DNA of 64,000 nucleotides from Methylobacterium organophilum (GCF_022179465.1 NZ_BPQV01000009.1:124001-188000), one strand, 5' to 3'. Numbered from the stretch's first letter, positions 18,325-27,322 are shown. Translations and numbers: made by a program. Notes: generated by a model from the letters alone, not told the origin.

Positions 18325-19428
18325 TCAGCCGCCGGTGACGCTCATGTGGCGGGGCACGGCGGCGGGGCGGGCCCGCTCGATGACGAAGTCGTGCCCCTTG
18401 GGCTTGCGGGCGATCGCATCGATCACCGCCTGGGTCACGAGGGCGTCGTCGGGGGAGGCGCGCAGGGCCGCGCGCAGGTCGGCGGCGTCCTCCTGGCCGA
18501 GGCACATGTAGAGCTTGCCGGTACAGGTCAGGCGCACCCGGTTGCAGCTCTCGCAGAAATTGTGGGTCAGCGGCGTGATGAAGCCGAGCCGGCCGCCGGT
18601 CTCCTCCACGCGCACGTAGCGGGCGGGGCCGCCGGTGCGGTCGGGCAGCGGCGTCAGGGTGTAGCGGCTCGCGAGGCGCTCGCGGGCGACGGAGAGCGGC
18701 AGGAACTGGTCCGTGCGGTCGCCCTCGATCTCGCCGAGCGGCATCACCTCGATCAGGGTCATGTCCATGCCGAGGCCGTGCGCCCAGGCGATCATGTCCG
18801 CGATCTCGTGCTCGTTGACGCCCTTCAGGGCCACGGCGTTGATCTTCACCTTGATCCCGGCCCGGCGCGCCGCCTCGATGCCGGCGAGCACCGTGGCGAG
18901 GTCGCCGCGCCGGGTGATCGCCCGGAACTTGTCCGCGTCGAGGGTGTCCAGCGACACGTTGACTCGCCGCACGCCGAGTTCGGCGAGCTCGGGGGCGAAG
19001 CGGGCGAGCTGCGAGCCGTTGGTGGTAAGGGTCAGCTCGTCGAGGGCGCCGCTCGTCAGGTGCCGCGAGAGGCGCCGGAACAGATGCATGATGTCCCGCC
19101 GCACCAGCGGCTCGCCGCCGGTGATGCGCAGCTTGCGCACGCCGCGGTCAATGAAGACGCCGCAGAGCCGGTCGAGCTCCTCCAGCGTCAGCAGGTCCCG
19201 CTTGGGCAGGAACTGCATGTCCTCGGCCATGCAATAGGCGCAGCGGAAATCGCAGCGGTCCGTCACCGAGATGCGCAGATAGGTGATGGCGCGCTGGAAC
19301 GGATCGATCAGCGGCGCCGGGCGCGTGGCCGGTGCAGCGGGACCGTCGTTGCGGGGACCCCACATGGGCTGCTCGTCACGCTCTGCGGATACCGAAGGAA
19401 TGGGTTTGTCGGCTGACAGATCCAACAT
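18325..19428 (-). CDS. moaA: GTP 3',8-cyclase (molybdenum cofactor synthesis) MoaA
   Basis: This 367-residue radical SAM enzyme starts molybdopterin synthesis by rearranging GTP. The N-terminal radical SAM motif CDFRCAYCM (CxxxCxxC) and [15 protein letters not shown] are present. The C-terminal second [4Fe-4S] site is [20 protein letters not shown]. The protein ends SVTGG, and the terminal GG dipeptide needed for activity in studied MoaA proteins is retained. The N-terminus is about 45 residues longer than compact homologues, so the true start could be internal (an ATG encodes Met22). moaC and other moa genes are not nearby. Confidence 0.96.
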   Translation of the reverse strand: MLDLSADKPIPSVSAERDEQPMWGPRNDGPAAPATRPAPLIDPFQRAITYLRISVTDRCDFRCAYCMAEDMQFLPKRDLLTLEELDRLCGVFIDRGVRKLRITGGEPLVRRDIMHLFRRLSRHLTSGALDELTLTTNGSQLARFAPELAELGVRRVNVSLDTLDADKFRAITRRGDLATVLAGIEAARRAGIKVKINAVALKGVNEHEIADMIAWAHGLGMDMTLIEVMPLGEIEGDRTDQFLPLSVARERLASRYTLTPLPDRTGGPARYVRVEETGGRLGFITPLTHNFCESCNRVRLTCTGKLYMCLGQEDAADLRAALRASPDDALVTQAVIDAIARKPKGHDFVIERARPAAVPRHMSVTGG

Positions 19429-19549
19429 CGCCCTCCATATGAGGACTCTGGTATTTCAGGGCAAGCGCAGGGCGCGGGGATCCGATCATCGCTCCCCGCA
19501 GGGTTGTATCCACCCAATGCAGAAGCCCCCCCGATTCTAAGGTGTGACG

Positions 19550-19984
19550 ATGAGCGAGCGCTGGCCGACCGAGATCCGCCTGCTGGGGGACAAGCGCATC
19601 CTGCGCGTCGCCTTCGAGGATGGGGGGCGCTTCGACCTGCCGGCGGAGTATCTGCGCGTGTCGAGCCCCTCGGCCGAGGTGCAGGGGCATTCCCCCGCCG
19701 AGCGCCGGGTGATTGGCGGCAAGCGCGACGTGGCGATCCTCGCTGTCGAGCCCATCGGCAACTACGCCGTGAAACTCGCCTTCGACGACATGCACGACAC
19801 CGGCATCTATGGCTGGGAGTACCTGTACGATCTCGGCCGCGAGTACCGGAATCGCTGGGCGGATTACCTGCGCGAGCTCGAAGCCCTGGGCCTCGATCGG
19901 GACCGCGCCGCGAGCGCCCCGGTGAAGGGCGGCCATTCCCATGGCGGCGGCGGGTGCGGCAGCGGAAGCTGCGGCTGCCACTGA
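19550..19984 (+). CDS. DUF971-domain protein with Cys/His-rich tail
   Basis: This encodes 144 residues. Residues about 5-110 form a DUF971 (gamma-butyrobetaine hydroxylase N-terminal-like) domain: WPTEIRLLGDKRILRVAFED, LPAEYLRVSSPSAEVQGH and AVKLAFDDMHDTGIYGW. This fold is found alone, in dioxygenases, and next to iron-sulfur carrier proteins. The final 16 residues, HSHGGGGCGSGSCGCH, contain three Cys and three His in a flexible Gly/Ser setting and could bind a metal. The start was set at ATG 19550; a GTG two codons upstream is possible. It is divergent from moaA. Confidence 0.85.
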   Translation: MSERWPTEIRLLGDKRILRVAFEDGGRFDLPAEYLRVSSPSAEVQGHSPAERRVIGGKRDVAILAVEPIGNYAVKLAFDDMHDTGIYGWEYLYDLGREYRNRWADYLRELEALGLDRDRAASAPVKGGHSHGGGGCGSGSCGCH

Positions 19985-20003
19985 GAAGCAGGATCCAACG
20001 AGA

Positions 20004-20030
20004 AAGGGCCGGTGCGCTGCACCGGCCCTT
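20004..20030. terminator. Bidirectional terminator hairpin
   Basis: A perfect 12-bp stem, AAGGGCCGGTGC with GCACCGGCCCTT, closes a 3-nt loop between the convergent DUF971 and L,D-transpeptidase genes. The A-rich and T-rich ends of the arms (AGAAA before, TTCTC after) suit termination in both directions. Confidence 0.85.
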
Positions 20031-20054
20031 CTCATGTCGCGGCGCTCGGCAGCG

Positions 20055-20717
20055 TCAGCGCTGCACGATCACCCGGGTGCCGACCTTCACGCGGGTGTAG
20101 AGGTCGCTCACGTCCTCGTTGGTCATGCGGATGCAGCCCGAGGAGACGGCGGTGCCGATCGTCTCCGGCTCGTTGGAGCCGTGGATGCGGTACATGGTGC
20201 CGCCGAGATACATGGCGCGGGCGCCGAGCGGGTTCTCGATGCCGCCCTTCATGTAGCGGGGCAGGTCCGGGCGGCGGCGCAGCATCTCCGCCGGCGGGCG
20301 CCAATCCGGCCACTCGCGCTTCATGGTGATGGTCTGCGTGCCGCCCCAGGTGAAGCCCGGACGGCCGACGCCGACGCCGTAGCGCACGGCGGTGCCGTCG
20401 CCGTTGACGAGGTAGAGGCGACGCTCGGCGGTGGAGACCACGATCGTGCCCGCGCCGTAGGGACCGCTATAGGGGATGGTCTCGCGGGCGATCGCCGTCG
20501 CCTGCGGCACGGCCGCGGCGGCCGGCGCGGTCTGCTGCAGCGGATCGGCCGGCAGCGCCGCATTCGCCGTGGGCTCGGTGGCCTGCGGACGCACGCGAAC
20601 CGTCAGCACCTCGGTGAGAGGCTGCCGGGTAAGCGGATCGATCTCGTAGGCATGGGCGGGAGCCGCCAGCGCCGCGGCGCAGGCGATCCCGGAAAGGGCG
20701 ATGACAAGACGGCGCAT
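20055..20717 (-). CDS. L,D-transpeptidase (YkuD domain), exported
   Basis: This 220-residue protein has a Sec signal peptide (MRRLVIALSGIACAAALAAP, cleavage after AHA). The YkuD catalytic domain occupies about residues 95-220 with the motif HGSNEPETIGTAVSSGCIRM: the catalytic Cys lies in SSGCIR and the His about 17 residues earlier. Such enzymes make 3-3 peptidoglycan cross-links or attach proteins to peptidoglycan. The segment between signal peptide and domain is Ala/Pro/Gln-rich. The start at 20717 gives the cleanest signal peptide. Confidence 0.92.
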   Translation of the reverse strand: MRRLVIALSGIACAAALAAPAHAYEIDPLTRQPLTEVLTVRVRPQATEPTANAALPADPLQQTAPAAAAVPQATAIARETIPYSGPYGAGTIVVSTAERRLYLVNGDGTAVRYGVGVGRPGFTWGGTQTITMKREWPDWRPPAEMLRRRPDLPRYMKGGIENPLGARAMYLGGTMYRIHGSNEPETIGTAVSSGCIRMTNEDVSDLYTRVKVGTRVIVQR

Positions 20718-20988
20718 CGAAGCCTCTGAGGCGGGCGGGCTGTGGATACTGGGTGGAAAACCAGCGCACGATGCCGTGGCAGTTCTCGCCAAGAGGTAAA
20801 CTCCGCCGCCGTAAAGCCAAGCTTATTCCGCGCTGCGAAGCAGGTTCGCCCGACTTCGTGACCGCGTGGCAACACTGTGGCAGCGCCGCCGTAACTTGAA
20901 GGATTCCAGCCTTCTGCCCGGCCCTCACGGGAACGTTTGTTTTGCCCGTCTCCAAGGCCGGAGCCTGCGCGCCTTCCCGCGCGACGCG

Positions 20989-21849
20989 TCAGGCGGCGTC
21001 GAGGCCGAGATCGATGATCGGCGCGCTGTGGGTGATCCAGCCGACCGAGATCAGGTCGACGCCCGAGGCGGCGACCGGGCCGACCGTCTCCAGGTTGATG
21101 CGCCCCGAAGCCTCGGCGATGGCGCGGCCGTCGATCATCCGGACCGCCTCGCGCAGGGTTTCGGGGCTCATATTGTCGAGGAGCACGGCATCGGCGCCCA
21201 CGGAGAGGGCCTGTTCGAGCTGAGAGAGGGTGTCGACCTCCACCTCGATCTTCACGAGGTGGCCCGCGTTGCGGCGCGCCCGCTCGATCGCCGGCACGAT
21301 GCCGCCGGCCACGGCGATGTGGTTGTCCTTGATGAGCACGGCGTCGTCGAGGCCGAAGCGGTGGTTCGAGCCGCCCCCCGCCCGCACCGCATGCTTCTCC
21401 AAGGCACGCAGGCCCGGCGTGGTCTTGCGGGTGCACACGATCCGGGCATGGCCGTGGGGCCGGGCCGCCTCGACCAGGGAGGCGGTGGCGGTGGCGACCC
21501 CGGAGAGCCGGCAGAGCAGGTTCAGGGCGACGCGCTCGGCGGTAAGGATGGCCCGGGCGGGACCGGACAGGCGCAGCACTACGTCGCCGGGGGCGATGCG
21601 GGCGCCCTCGCCCCGCTCCACCTCGACCGAGACCGCGGGATCGATCAGCGCGAAGGCGATCAAGGCCGCATCCGTGCCGGCGATCACGCCGTTCTGGCGG
21701 GCGGCGATGACGCCGTCGAGCCGGGCGGAGGCGGGCACGATGGCGTCGGTGGTCACGTCGCCGGCCCGGCCGAGATCCTCCAGCAGCGCGGCCCGCACCA
21801 GAGGCTCGACCAGCAGGCGCGGCAGCGGGCTCAAGGGTTCGTCAGGCAT
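20989..21849 (-). CDS. nadC: Nicotinate-nucleotide pyrophosphorylase (carboxylating) NadC
   Basis: This 286-residue enzyme converts quinolinate and PRPP to nicotinate mononucleotide in de novo NAD synthesis. Signature segments are IVCTRKTTPGLRALEKHAV, GGGSNHRFGLDDAVLIKDNH with the catalytic and PRPP-binding residues, and DAVLLDNMSPETLREAV. The ATG overlaps the last 8 nt of nadB, pointing to coupled translation. It is the last gene of the nadA-nadB-nadC operon. Confidence 0.97.
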   Translation of the reverse strand: MPDEPLSPLPRLLVEPLVRAALLEDLGRAGDVTTDAIVPASARLDGVIAARQNGVIAGTDAALIAFALIDPAVSVEVERGEGARIAPGDVVLRLSGPARAILTAERVALNLLCRLSGVATATASLVEAARPHGHARIVCTRKTTPGLRALEKHAVRAGGGSNHRFGLDDAVLIKDNHIAVAGGIVPAIERARRNAGHLVKIEVEVDTLSQLEQALSVGADAVLLDNMSPETLREAVRMIDGRAIAEASGRINLETVGPVAASGVDLISVGWITHSAPIIDLGLDAA

Positions 21850-23383
21850 CGGCGCGCTCGCGGATCGTTTGCTCCGCGCCGGTGCCGGCGAGGATCGCGG
21901 ACAGGGTCGTCTCCGAGTGGCGCGGGGGCGCCTGTTCGGGATGGTCGGCCCGCCAATGGGCGCCGCGGCTCTCGCGGCGCTCCCGGGCGCAGGCAGCGAT
22001 CATCAGGCCGGTGAGGGCGGCCTCGCAGCCGGACGCGGCGAGCTCCGAGAGCCGGGCGACCGCCCCTTCGAGGCCCTTCGCCTCGCGCACCACGCCGACA
22101 TGGCGCTCCATGAGGGCGCGGACCTCCGCCAGGGCCGAGACGGGGGCCGCGGCCGAAGCCGAGGCGGGCCGCATCGGCGGAGCGCCGAGGGCGAGCGCGC
22201 TGCCCTCGATCGACTCGGCGATCCAGCGGCCGAAGGCCAGGGCTTCGAGGAGGGAGTTGCTGGCGAGCCGGTTGGCGCCGTGCAGGCCCGTGGAGGAGAC
22301 CTCGCCGCAGGCCCAGAGGCCCGGCACGCTGGTGCGCCCGGCCGCATCCACCTTCACGCCGCCCATGTGGTAATGCGCCGCCGGCCGCACCGGGATCGGC
22401 TGCGTCGCCGGGTCGATGCCGGCCTCGGCGCAGAGCCCCGCCACGGTGGGGAAGCGCCCCGGCATGCGCCGGCCGAGATCGCCGGTCGCGTCGAGGAAGA
22501 CCTGGGCGCCCCGGGCCTGGGCCTGGAAGATCGCCCGGGCGACCACATCGCGGGGCGCGAGATCGCCGCCGGCGATGCCCGCCATCACCCGCTCGCCGTG
22601 CTGATCGATCAGGGCGGCGCCCTCGCCGCGCAGGGCCTCGGTGGCGAGTGGCATGGGATCGGCCCCGGCCGCGATGGCGGTCGGGTGGAACTGCACGAAT
22701 TCGAGGTCCCGCAGCACCGCACCGGCCCGCGCCGCAATGAGCAGGCCGCGCCCGAGGGCGCCGCGGGGATTGGTGGTCGAGGCGTAGAGCGCGCCGACGC
22801 CGCCGGTGGCGAGCACCACCGCCGCGGCGGGCAGCCGGAAGGTGGCACCGTCACGGGCGCAGACGAGGCCGCGGACCCGACCCTCGCCGTCCTGCATCAG
22901 GGCGCGGGCCTCGGCTTCCAGCACCTCGATGGAGGGGCAGGCACGCGCCGCGGCGGCCAGGGCTTCGAGCACCATGCGGCCGGTGGAATCGCCCTTCGCC
23001 CGCACGATGCGGCGGCGGCTATGAGCAGCCTCCAGCCCCAGGGCCAGGGCGCCGTCCGCCTCCCGGTCGAAGCCGGTGCGCAGGCCGACCAGCCATTCGA
23101 CGAGGCGCGGCCCCGCCTCGGCCACGGCCAGCGCGATATCCGGCTCGCTCAGGCCCGCCCCGGCGGCGAGCGTGTCGTCGGCATGCAGGGCCGGCGCGTC
23201 GTCGGCGCCGATCGCGGCAGCGATGCCGCCCTGGGCCCAGCCCGTGGCGGTGCCGAGCCCGAGGGGCGCGGCGGTGACGAGGGTGACCGGGCGGGGGGCG
23301 AGACGCAGGGCCACGCTGAGGCCGGCCACGCCCGCGCCGACCACGATCACGCGGTCGGCCGGGCTGCGCGGAAGGACACTCAT
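21842..23383 (-). CDS. nadB: L-aspartate oxidase NadB
   Basis: This 513-residue flavoprotein oxidises L-aspartate to iminoaspartate, the first step of de novo NAD synthesis. It has the N-terminal dinucleotide fold VIVVGAGVAGLSVAL, GTATGWAQGGIAAAIG for FAD contact, RDLEFVQFHPTA, and VRPAAHYHMGGVKVD plus GLHGANRLASNSLLEALAFG, all typical of the succinate dehydrogenase/fumarate reductase flavoprotein family. The start ATG (23383) shares one base with the nadA stop (TGATG). The frame continues upstream through nadA as an artefact. Confidence 0.97.
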   Translation of the reverse strand: MSVLPRSPADRVIVVGAGVAGLSVALRLAPRPVTLVTAAPLGLGTATGWAQGGIAAAIGADDAPALHADDTLAAGAGLSEPDIALAVAEAGPRLVEWLVGLRTGFDREADGALALGLEAAHSRRRIVRAKGDSTGRMVLEALAAAARACPSIEVLEAEARALMQDGEGRVRGLVCARDGATFRLPAAAVVLATGGVGALYASTTNPRGALGRGLLIAARAGAVLRDLEFVQFHPTAIAAGADPMPLATEALRGEGAALIDQHGERVMAGIAGGDLAPRDVVARAIFQAQARGAQVFLDATGDLGRRMPGRFPTVAGLCAEAGIDPATQPIPVRPAAHYHMGGVKVDAAGRTSVPGLWACGEVSSTGLHGANRLASNSLLEALAFGRWIAESIEGSALALGAPPMRPASASAAAPVSALAEVRALMERHVGVVREAKGLEGAVARLSELAASGCEAALTGLMIAACARERRESRGAHWRADHPEQAPPRHSETTLSAILAGTGAEQTIRERADA

Positions 23384-24426
23384 CAGGCGTTCGCGACCTT
23401 GGTGACCACGGGGGTCGGCTTCACGGCGAGCATGCGCTCCACCGCCTGCCGGGCACGGTCCGCAAGCGCGGGCTCGACGGTGATCTCGTGGCTCATCGTC
23501 TCCAGCGCCCGGCGGATGTTCCTGAGCGACATCCGCTTCATATGCGGGCACAGGTTGCAGGGCTTGATGAATTCGATGTCCGGGTTCGCCACGGCGATGT
23601 TGTCCGCCATCGAGCATTCCGTCACCAGCACCACCTGCGCGGGGCGCTTCGCGGTGACGTAGTTCATCATCATCGCCGTCGAACCGGAGAAGTCCGAGGC
23701 CTCGACCACCTCCGGCGGGCATTCCGGATGTGCGATCACGGTGATGCCGGGATAGCTGTCGCGCACCTCGGCGATGTCGGCCGGGGTGAAGCGCTCGTGC
23801 ACCTCGCAATGGCCGGCCCAGGTCAGGATCTCCACCTCGGGCACGAGCTGCTGGACGTTGCGGGCCAAGAATTCGTCCGGGATCATCAGCACCCGCGGCA
23901 CGCCGAGGGAGCGCACCACGTCGACGGCATTGCCGGAGGTGCAGCACAGGTCCGATTCGGCCTTCACCGCCGCGGAGGTGTTGACGTAGGTCACCACCGG
24001 CACGCCGGGATACTTCGCCCGCAGCGCCCGCACATCCGCCGGCGTGATCGAATCGGCGAGCGAGCAGCCGGCGCCCATGTCGGGGATCAGCACCGTCTTC
24101 TCGGGGTTCAGGAGCTTGGCGGTCTCGGCCATGAAGTGCACGCCGGCGAGCACGATCACGTCCGCGTCCACGTTCACCGCCTCGCGGGCGAGCGCCAGGC
24201 TGTCGCCGACGATGTCCGAGACCGTGTGGAAGATCTCCGGCGCCTGGTAGTTATGGGCCAGGATCACGGCGTTCCGCTCCCGCTTCAGCCGCAGGATCGC
24301 TTCCACGTCCGGCGCGAGGGCGGGCCACTCGATGGCCGGAACGTGCCGGCTGACGCGATCGTAGATGTCGGCGAGCGGGAAGCCCTCGGCGCGGTCCACC
24401 GGGCGGGCGAGAGAGGAAAGAGCCAT
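23383..24426 (-). CDS. nadA: Quinolinate synthase NadA
   Basis: This 347-residue [4Fe-4S] enzyme condenses iminoaspartate with dihydroxyacetone phosphate to quinolinate. Conserved stretches are [52 protein letters not shown] with the first cluster Cys, [12 protein letters not shown] with the second, and [14 protein letters not shown] with the third. The start ATG at 24426 has an AAAGGCAGG site 5 nt upstream; a GTG two codons earlier is possible. Two matching palindromes lie immediately upstream, suggesting repression by NAD status. Confidence 0.97.
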   Translation of the reverse strand: MALSSLARPVDRAEGFPLADIYDRVSRHVPAIEWPALAPDVEAILRLKRERNAVILAHNYQAPEIFHTVSDIVGDSLALAREAVNVDADVIVLAGVHFMAETAKLLNPEKTVLIPDMGAGCSLADSITPADVRALRAKYPGVPVVTYVNTSAAVKAESDLCCTSGNAVDVVRSLGVPRVLMIPDEFLARNVQQLVPEVEILTWAGHCEVHERFTPADIAEVRDSYPGITVIAHPECPPEVVEASDFSGSTAMMMNYVTAKRPAQVVLVTECSMADNIAVANPDIEFIKPCNLCPHMKRMSLRNIRRALETMSHEITVEPALADRARQAVERMLAVKPTPVVTKVANA

Positions 24427-24440
24427 CGGCACCTGCCTTT

Positions 24441-24457
24441 ATGCTCACTTTGAGCAT
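24441..24457. promoter_or_regulatory. Probable operator for nadABC, site 1 (promoter-distal)
   Basis: The sequence ATGCTCACTTTGAGCAT is a perfect 7-bp inverted repeat with a 3-nt spacer, ending 15 nt before the nadA start. Its pattern ATGCT(C/G)A-N3-TGAGCAT recurs once more in this intergenic region, 59 bp further upstream, and I did not notice it elsewhere in the window. It is a likely binding site for the regulator of NAD synthesis. Confidence 0.7.
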
Positions 24458-24499
24458 TGTGCCGACTAAAGTAGGCGTGGCTCCGGTCGTTGTCCAGAT

Positions 24500-24516
24500 A
24501 TGCTGAGACTGAGCAT
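24500..24516. promoter_or_regulatory. Probable operator for nadABC, site 2
   Basis: The sequence ATGCTGAGACTGAGCAT is the second copy of the palindrome (ATGCT-GA-gac-TGAGCAT), extended by AT on the left and AT on the right (24498-24518). The two sites are 59 bp apart centre to centre, so a regulator could bind cooperatively or loop the DNA across the nadA promoter between them. Confidence 0.7.
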
Positions 24517-24670
24517 ATCAGTTTTGCGACGCAAATCGCCGCTGCGGTGCAGCATGGCGGAATCGGGCCTTGACCCGCGCGCCCAGCTTCCAAAAGCGGA
24601 AAACTGATTACAATTACAGATTGTGAACACTCGAACCGAGTTAACCGGTTCGATCCCGCCGCGCCGTCAA

Positions 24671-25171
24671 ATGAAGGTCTCCGTTCCTTCACCCGCGGCG
24701 ACCACGATGACGACCGCTCTTCAGAGATCGCGCAGGATTTTCGCGAACATCCGAAGGATCGACTGCCTGTCCTGCAGCAGGGGCGCCTCCGCGATCGAAT
24801 TCGCGCTGATCCTGCCCGTGCTCCTGCTGATTGTGATGAACATCTTCACCTGCGCCATCTATCTCGGCGCGGCCCACAACCTGCGTCAGCTTGCGGCGGA
24901 AGCGGCCCGCGCCTCGATTGCCGGCATCAACGACGCCGAGCGCACGTCCCTCGCCCTTCAGAGCGTGAAGGCCGGCCTCGCCTCCGGCTCGCTGATCCGC
25001 CCCGGCAGCATCGACACCGCCATCGCCGACGATCCCGCCGACCCGCAACTCTATCGGGTTACGCTGACCTTCGACGCGCGCAGCCTCGGCCTCGCTTCGG
25101 TGCCGGGAATCGCCCTGGTCGCGCCCGCCGTCCTCACAAGCTCCTTCAGCGTGCGCCGCGGGGGGCTGTGA
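24671..25171 (+). CDS. TadE-like pseudopilin-type membrane protein
   Basis: This 166-residue protein contains the TadE signature RGASAIEFALILPVLLLIV near residues 37-56, a single N-terminal membrane helix preceded by a conserved Glu. The rest is a small extracytoplasmic domain. TadE-like proteins belong to Flp/Tad pilus systems, where minor pseudopilins are processed by the prepilin peptidase. No tadA, cpaB or other pilus gene is nearby. The start is uncertain (ATG 24671 or 24707, GTG 24623), and no strong ribosome-binding site precedes any of them. It overlaps the next gene by 4 nt. Confidence 0.8.
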   Translation: MKVSVPSPAATTMTTALQRSRRIFANIRRIDCLSCSRGASAIEFALILPVLLLIVMNIFTCAIYLGAAHNLRQLAAEAARASIAGINDAERTSLALQSVKAGLASGSLIRPGSIDTAIADDPADPQLYRVTLTFDARSLGLASVPGIALVAPAVLTSSFSVRRGGL

Positions 25172-26835
25172 CCATGCCCCTCCGCACGCTCTTCCCGCGA
25201 CGGTTCTTCACACAGGACCGACATGGCTCGGTCGCGGTGTTCGGCGCCCTCGGCATGACCGCGATCCTCGGGGCGGCCGCGATCGGCGTCGATCTCGGCG
25301 CTCTCTACGGGGCCAAGCGCCGGGCCCAGGGGGCCGTCGACCTGGCCGCCTCGCTGGCCGCAGCCGATCCCTCCGCCGCCCTGGGGACCGCCTGCCGCTC
25401 CCTCGCCGACAACGGCTATGCCGATTGCTCCAAGGCCGTCGTCCTGCCGGGCACCTATTCCGCGGAGAGCGGGAGCAGCGCCGCAAGCCGGTTCCAGCCG
25501 GGCGGCAAGCCGCCGAACGCGGTCCGCGTCACCCTCACGGCGGCGGCGAAGACCCTGTTCGCCCCCGTGCTCGGCCTGCCCTCCAGCTTTCCCGTCACCG
25601 CCGAAGGCACCGCGGCCACGGCGCGATTCGGGGCCTTCACCATCGGATCCGGCCTGGTCTCCCTCGACGGCGGCATCGCCAATGCCCTGCTCGGTGCCCT
25701 GCTCGGCGCCAAGCTCTCCCTGAGCGCGATGGATTACGACGCCCTGCTGAACAGCCGGGTCGACACCTTCCGCTTCCTGGATTCCCTGGCGAATTCCCTG
25801 AGTCTCCAGGCGGCGAGCTACAACGACGTCGTCTCCGCCAATGCCAGCGTCGGGCAGATCCTGACCGCGCTCTCGGCCAGCGTGCCGGATGCCAGCGCCG
25901 CCGCGGCCCTGTCCCAGGTCCGAGCCGCCGCCTCGGCCTCCGCCGGGCGGCTCAACGTCGCCCAGGTGCTCGATCTCGGCGATGCGGGCGCACTAGCGCC
26001 CGGGCGCGGCAGCCGCGGCCCCTCGGTCGGCACCTACGATCTGCTCTCGGCGGCGGTCGCCGCCGCCAACGGCACGCGCCAAGTCTCCGTCGATCTCGGC
26101 CTGACCATCCCGGGCCTGACCCGGACCCGCGTCACCGTCGCCGTCGGCGAGCGCCGTCAGAGTTCGGGCTGGGTGCAGCCGAACAGCCCCAGGGCGACGG
26201 TGCGCACGGCCCAGACCCGCGTGCTGATCGAAGCGGGCCTCACCGCTCCCCTCGGCCTCGGCACCCTGTCGCTGCCGGTCTATGCGGAAGCGGCCTATGG
26301 CCAGGCGACCTTGCGCTCCGTCTCCTGCCCCTGGACCGAATCGAGCGCCCGCTCGATGAGCCTCGACGTGCGCCCAGGGGCCGTCGACCTCGCCATCGCC
26401 AACGTTCCCGCCTCCGCCATCGACGGGTCGGGCGCCGCGCCCAATCTCAGCCAGCCCGCGGAGCTGCTGCGGCTCGCCCTGCCTCCCCTCGTCATCACCG
26501 GCCGCGCGCGCACGACGATCGGCCCCTCCAACAGCCAGACCGTGACCTTCAGCGCCGACGACATCGCCCGCAACCGCGTCCGCACCGTCTCCTCGACGGG
26601 GCTCGTCGGCTCGGCCACCGCGAGCCTGCTCGCCTCCATGTCGCTGGAGCTGAACGGCCTCGGCGTGCTCTCCCTGCCGACGCTGAAGCCCCTGACCCTG
26701 GCCGTGCTGAACACGGCGGCCCCGGCCATCGACCTCGTCCTCGACAACACCCTGCGGGCGCTCGGCATCCGCATCGGTTCGGCCGACGTCTCCGCCGACG
26801 GCGTGCGCTGCGATCAGGCGGTGCTGGTGCAGTGA
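25168..26835 (+). CDS. TadG-like protein
   Basis: This 555-residue protein begins with a TadG-type N-terminal segment, RHGSVAVFGALGMTAILGAA and then IGVDLGALYGAKRRAQGAVD, one membrane helix followed by a helix typical of Flp pilus-assembly TadG-like proteins. The remainder (about 500 residues) is rich in Ala, Ser and Leu, has few Cys, and lacks an obvious von Willebrand A domain. It starts at GTG 25168 overlapping the TadE stop (GTGA), or at ATG 25174. It is probably partner to the upstream TadE-like protein at the cell surface. Confidence 0.78.
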   Translation: MTMPLRTLFPRRFFTQDRHGSVAVFGALGMTAILGAAAIGVDLGALYGAKRRAQGAVDLAASLAAADPSAALGTACRSLADNGYADCSKAVVLPGTYSAESGSSAASRFQPGGKPPNAVRVTLTAAAKTLFAPVLGLPSSFPVTAEGTAATARFGAFTIGSGLVSLDGGIANALLGALLGAKLSLSAMDYDALLNSRVDTFRFLDSLANSLSLQAASYNDVVSANASVGQILTALSASVPDASAAAALSQVRAAASASAGRLNVAQVLDLGDAGALAPGRGSRGPSVGTYDLLSAAVAAANGTRQVSVDLGLTIPGLTRTRVTVAVGERRQSSGWVQPNSPRATVRTAQTRVLIEAGLTAPLGLGTLSLPVYAEAAYGQATLRSVSCPWTESSARSMSLDVRPGAVDLAIANVPASAIDGSGAAPNLSQPAELLRLALPPLVITGRARTTIGPSNSQTVTFSADDIARNRVRTVSSTGLVGSATASLLASMSLELNGLGVLSLPTLKPLTLAVLNTAAPAIDLVLDNTLRALGIRIGSADVSADGVRCDQAVLVQ

Positions 26836-26940
26836 GGCCGGGATCGGCTTGAAGGAGAGGCGCGAGCGCGCACTCCCGCCCGAGCGCGCATCCTTTCGCC
26901 GCACCCGAACTCTGGCTTGCCCGATCTCGGCATCGCTTGC

Positions 26941-26964
26941 TGATCCCGGGCAAGCCCGGGATCA
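26941..26964. terminator. Perfect 11-bp inverted repeat, probable bidirectional terminator
   Basis: TGATCCCGGGC (26941-26951) and GCCCGGGATCA (26954-26964) are exact complements with only AA between them. The repeat sits between the convergent tadG-like gene and the small membrane protein gene, so termination is the simplest role. It may also be one copy of a dispersed intergenic repeat. Confidence 0.6.
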
Positions 26965-27046
26965 GTCGGGGAGAGGGAAAAGCCGCTTCGATCGGACGCA
27001 AACCGGATGAAGCAGCCGTACGCCCGAGCCGGTAGCTCGGAGCGCG

Positions 27047-27322
27047 TCAGCCCGCCTTCTTCTGGAGGGCGGCCTTCACCTGCATGAGCTGGTCCCAGAC
27101 CTGGCCCGGGGAGGTGCCCATGAAGTCGAGTCCCGCGGTCACGCCCCAATAGATCGCGACAACGATCAGAGGCACCAGGATCCAGCCCAGGATCTCCTCG
27201 TAGCGGTGCCGGTTGCGCCGCCGCCGCCGGCGCTCCTCGCGCGCGGTCGGCTTCCGGGGCTTGGCCGGAGCGGGCGGCGCCGAGACCGGGGTGAGCGGCT
27301 CCTCCTGCGCGTCGCTGGTCAT
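27047..27322 (-). CDS. Small single-pass membrane protein, unknown function
   Basis: This encodes 91 residues. The first 50 are Pro/Ala/Lys/Arg-rich, with the very basic run REERRRRRRNRHRYEEILGW. One membrane helix follows (ILVPLIVVAIYWGVTAGLDF), and the tail ends in basic residues. A GAGGGGAG ribosome-binding site precedes the ATG. By charge, the basic part should stay in the cytoplasm. It lies downstream of clpA on the same strand, beyond a hairpin. I do not recognise the family. Confidence 0.7.
   Translation of the reverse strand: MTSDAQEEPLTPVSAPPAPAKPRKPTAREERRRRRRNRHRYEEILGWILVPLIVVAIYWGVTAGLDFMGTSPGQVWDQLMQVKAALQKKAG

Noticed and set aside
19429-19549. Molybdenum cofactor riboswitch upstream of moaA
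   Set aside because: The divergent gap is about 120 nt and shows no long paired architecture. The known MoCo RNA needs more space.
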